A stretch of 64,000 nucleotides of DNA, from assembly GCF_965283645.1 (NCBI RefSeq), contig NZ_CBDIPG010000001.1, positions 434,001 through 498,000 on the forward strand, given 5' to 3'. Within the stretch, counting starts at the first letter, position 1, and the number at the start of each line of letters is the position of its first letter. Shown here piece by piece: positions 63,532 through 64,000 of the stretch. The DNA is from Kordia sp965283645. Its GTDB lineage: Bacteria > Bacteroidota > Bacteroidia > Flavobacteriales > Flavobacteriaceae. The notes under the pieces are model-generated. The model was not told the DNA's origin, did not search any database, and was given only the letters and a program-made list of their open reading frames with translations. A program made the translations under genes and the position numbers.

Positions 63532-64000
63532 TCAATGACTAAACCGTTCCACTTCAAAACCAGCTAATTTCATCGAAAGTGGCTTCTCTCCTATCAATTC
63601 GCTGACTAATTTTCCTGTAGCTGGCCCCAAACTCCAACCCATCATGGCATGACCTGTCGCAACTGTGAGATTCTTATAATGTCGCGTTTTTCCAATATAT
63701 GGCAAACCATCTGGTGAACACGGACGCAATCCGCAAGCGGCATTTTCAATTGAACTCTCGGCAATTTGTAAACCATTGTAAAAAGTTTTAGCGGCTTTTG
63801 CGATCGCTTTCACACGTTTTGGATTCATGATATGATTAATTCCGCCAATTTCCATTGTTCCTGCAAAACGTGTAAAACCGTGCATTGGCGTTACGGCTAC
63901 TTTGGCTTCCGCCAGAATTGCAGGCATACTAATTCCTGTGTGTTCTTTTACATCAATTCGGTAACCTTTTCCTGCTTGAAGCGGAATGTTTATATTCAGT
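63532..64000 (-). CDS. D-amino-acid dehydrogenase (DadA-like), C-terminal part
   Basis: The frame continues to the window edge without a stop (reading LNINIPLQAGKGYRIDVKEH), so the true start lies beyond 64000. The visible 155 residues have GTMEIGG, the CGLRPCSPDGLPYIGKT motif and ATGHAMMGWSLGPATGKLVSELI, which match the FAD-dependent DAO/DadA oxidoreductases that deaminate D-amino acids. The gene ends in KLAGFEVERFSH. Confidence 0.85.
   Translation of the reverse strand, partial: LNINIPLQAGKGYRIDVKEHTGISMPAILAEAKVAVTPMHGFTRFAGTMEIGGINHIMNPKRVKAIAKAAKTFYNGLQIAESSIENAACGLRPCSPDGLPYIGKTRHYKNLTVATGHAMMGWSLGPATGKLVSELIGEKPLSMKLAGFEVERFSH

Noticed and set aside
1..64000. tRNA, rRNA or complete insertion sequences
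   Set aside because: None could be recognised by eye on either strand; divergent small RNAs cannot be excluded without a covariance search.

Overview
The window looks like a piece of the chromosome of a marine or gliding member of the Flavobacteriaceae, possibly Kordia or a close relative (inference from gene content; no marker rRNA is present). The DNA is AT-rich. Shine-Dalgarno sequences are mostly absent, and several genes have Bacteroidota promoters (TTG/TTTG about 19 nt before TAnnTTTG). Proteins carry type IX secretion (T9SS) type A and type B sorting tails. gldF and gldG sit next to dnaN. SecA is the long Bacteroidota form. I see no tRNA, rRNA, CRISPR array, prophage or complete insertion sequence.

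Layout. 1-5280 (minus strand) is an exopolysaccharide operon: Wza-like exporter, Wzc-like tyrosine autokinase, NodU-type carbamoyltransferase and the start of a further membrane protein. 5392-10263 (plus) holds an ABC-F ATPase, two methyltransferases, two tiny ORFs, a cobalamin adenosyltransferase and a DUF2795 protein, followed by secA to 13706. 13824-17561 holds a T9SS-sorted beta-propeller protein, an ECF sigma factor with a membrane partner, a divergent DUF6249 gene that shares the sigma factor's promoter motif, and msrA. 17877-23229 is an unusual cassette: three related envelope proteins ending in the same GHLSPPPP tail, a multi-pass membrane protein, and a histidine kinase plus LuxR-type response regulator. 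23274-29904 contains two paralogous modules of ECF sigma factor, coiled-coil membrane protein and DUF4097-like exported protein. The second module also has a thioredoxin-like protein. meaB follows at 30100.

31246-37917 mixes housekeeping membrane genes (PAP2 phosphatase, MATE exporter, a lipoprotein) with a run of small secreted-peptide precursors. Three tandem paralogues share the core CGCDCAGRVTGPxYC, and orphan lanthipeptide-like or GG-leader precursors lie at 26162, 31246 and 35969. No modification enzyme or peptide exporter is nearby. A membrane-anchored TPR/AraC regulator borders the cluster. 38104-42235 has a large zinc metalloprotease and then a 434-residue protein whose C-terminus looks eukaryote-directed: a canonical PCNA-interacting PIP box between two basic clusters, much like human p21. 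Two near-identical hairpin terminators bracket that gene.

42311-50765 is mainly core metabolism and motility: purC, phoH, a SAM hydroxide adenosyltransferase, an ABM-fold monooxygenase, a methyltransferase, gldF, gldG and dnaN. 50956-63188 has a leucine-rich-repeat surface protein, mnmE, a 1113-residue T9SS type B protein, an ankyrin lipoprotein, an acyltransferase and a TonB-dependent receptor. The window ends inside a D-amino-acid dehydrogenase gene.

Four intergenic copies of one imperfect palindromic repeat (17616, 26407, 43434, 63346) are scattered through the window. Coordinates use the start codon I judge most likely, and several genes begin with GTG or TTG.
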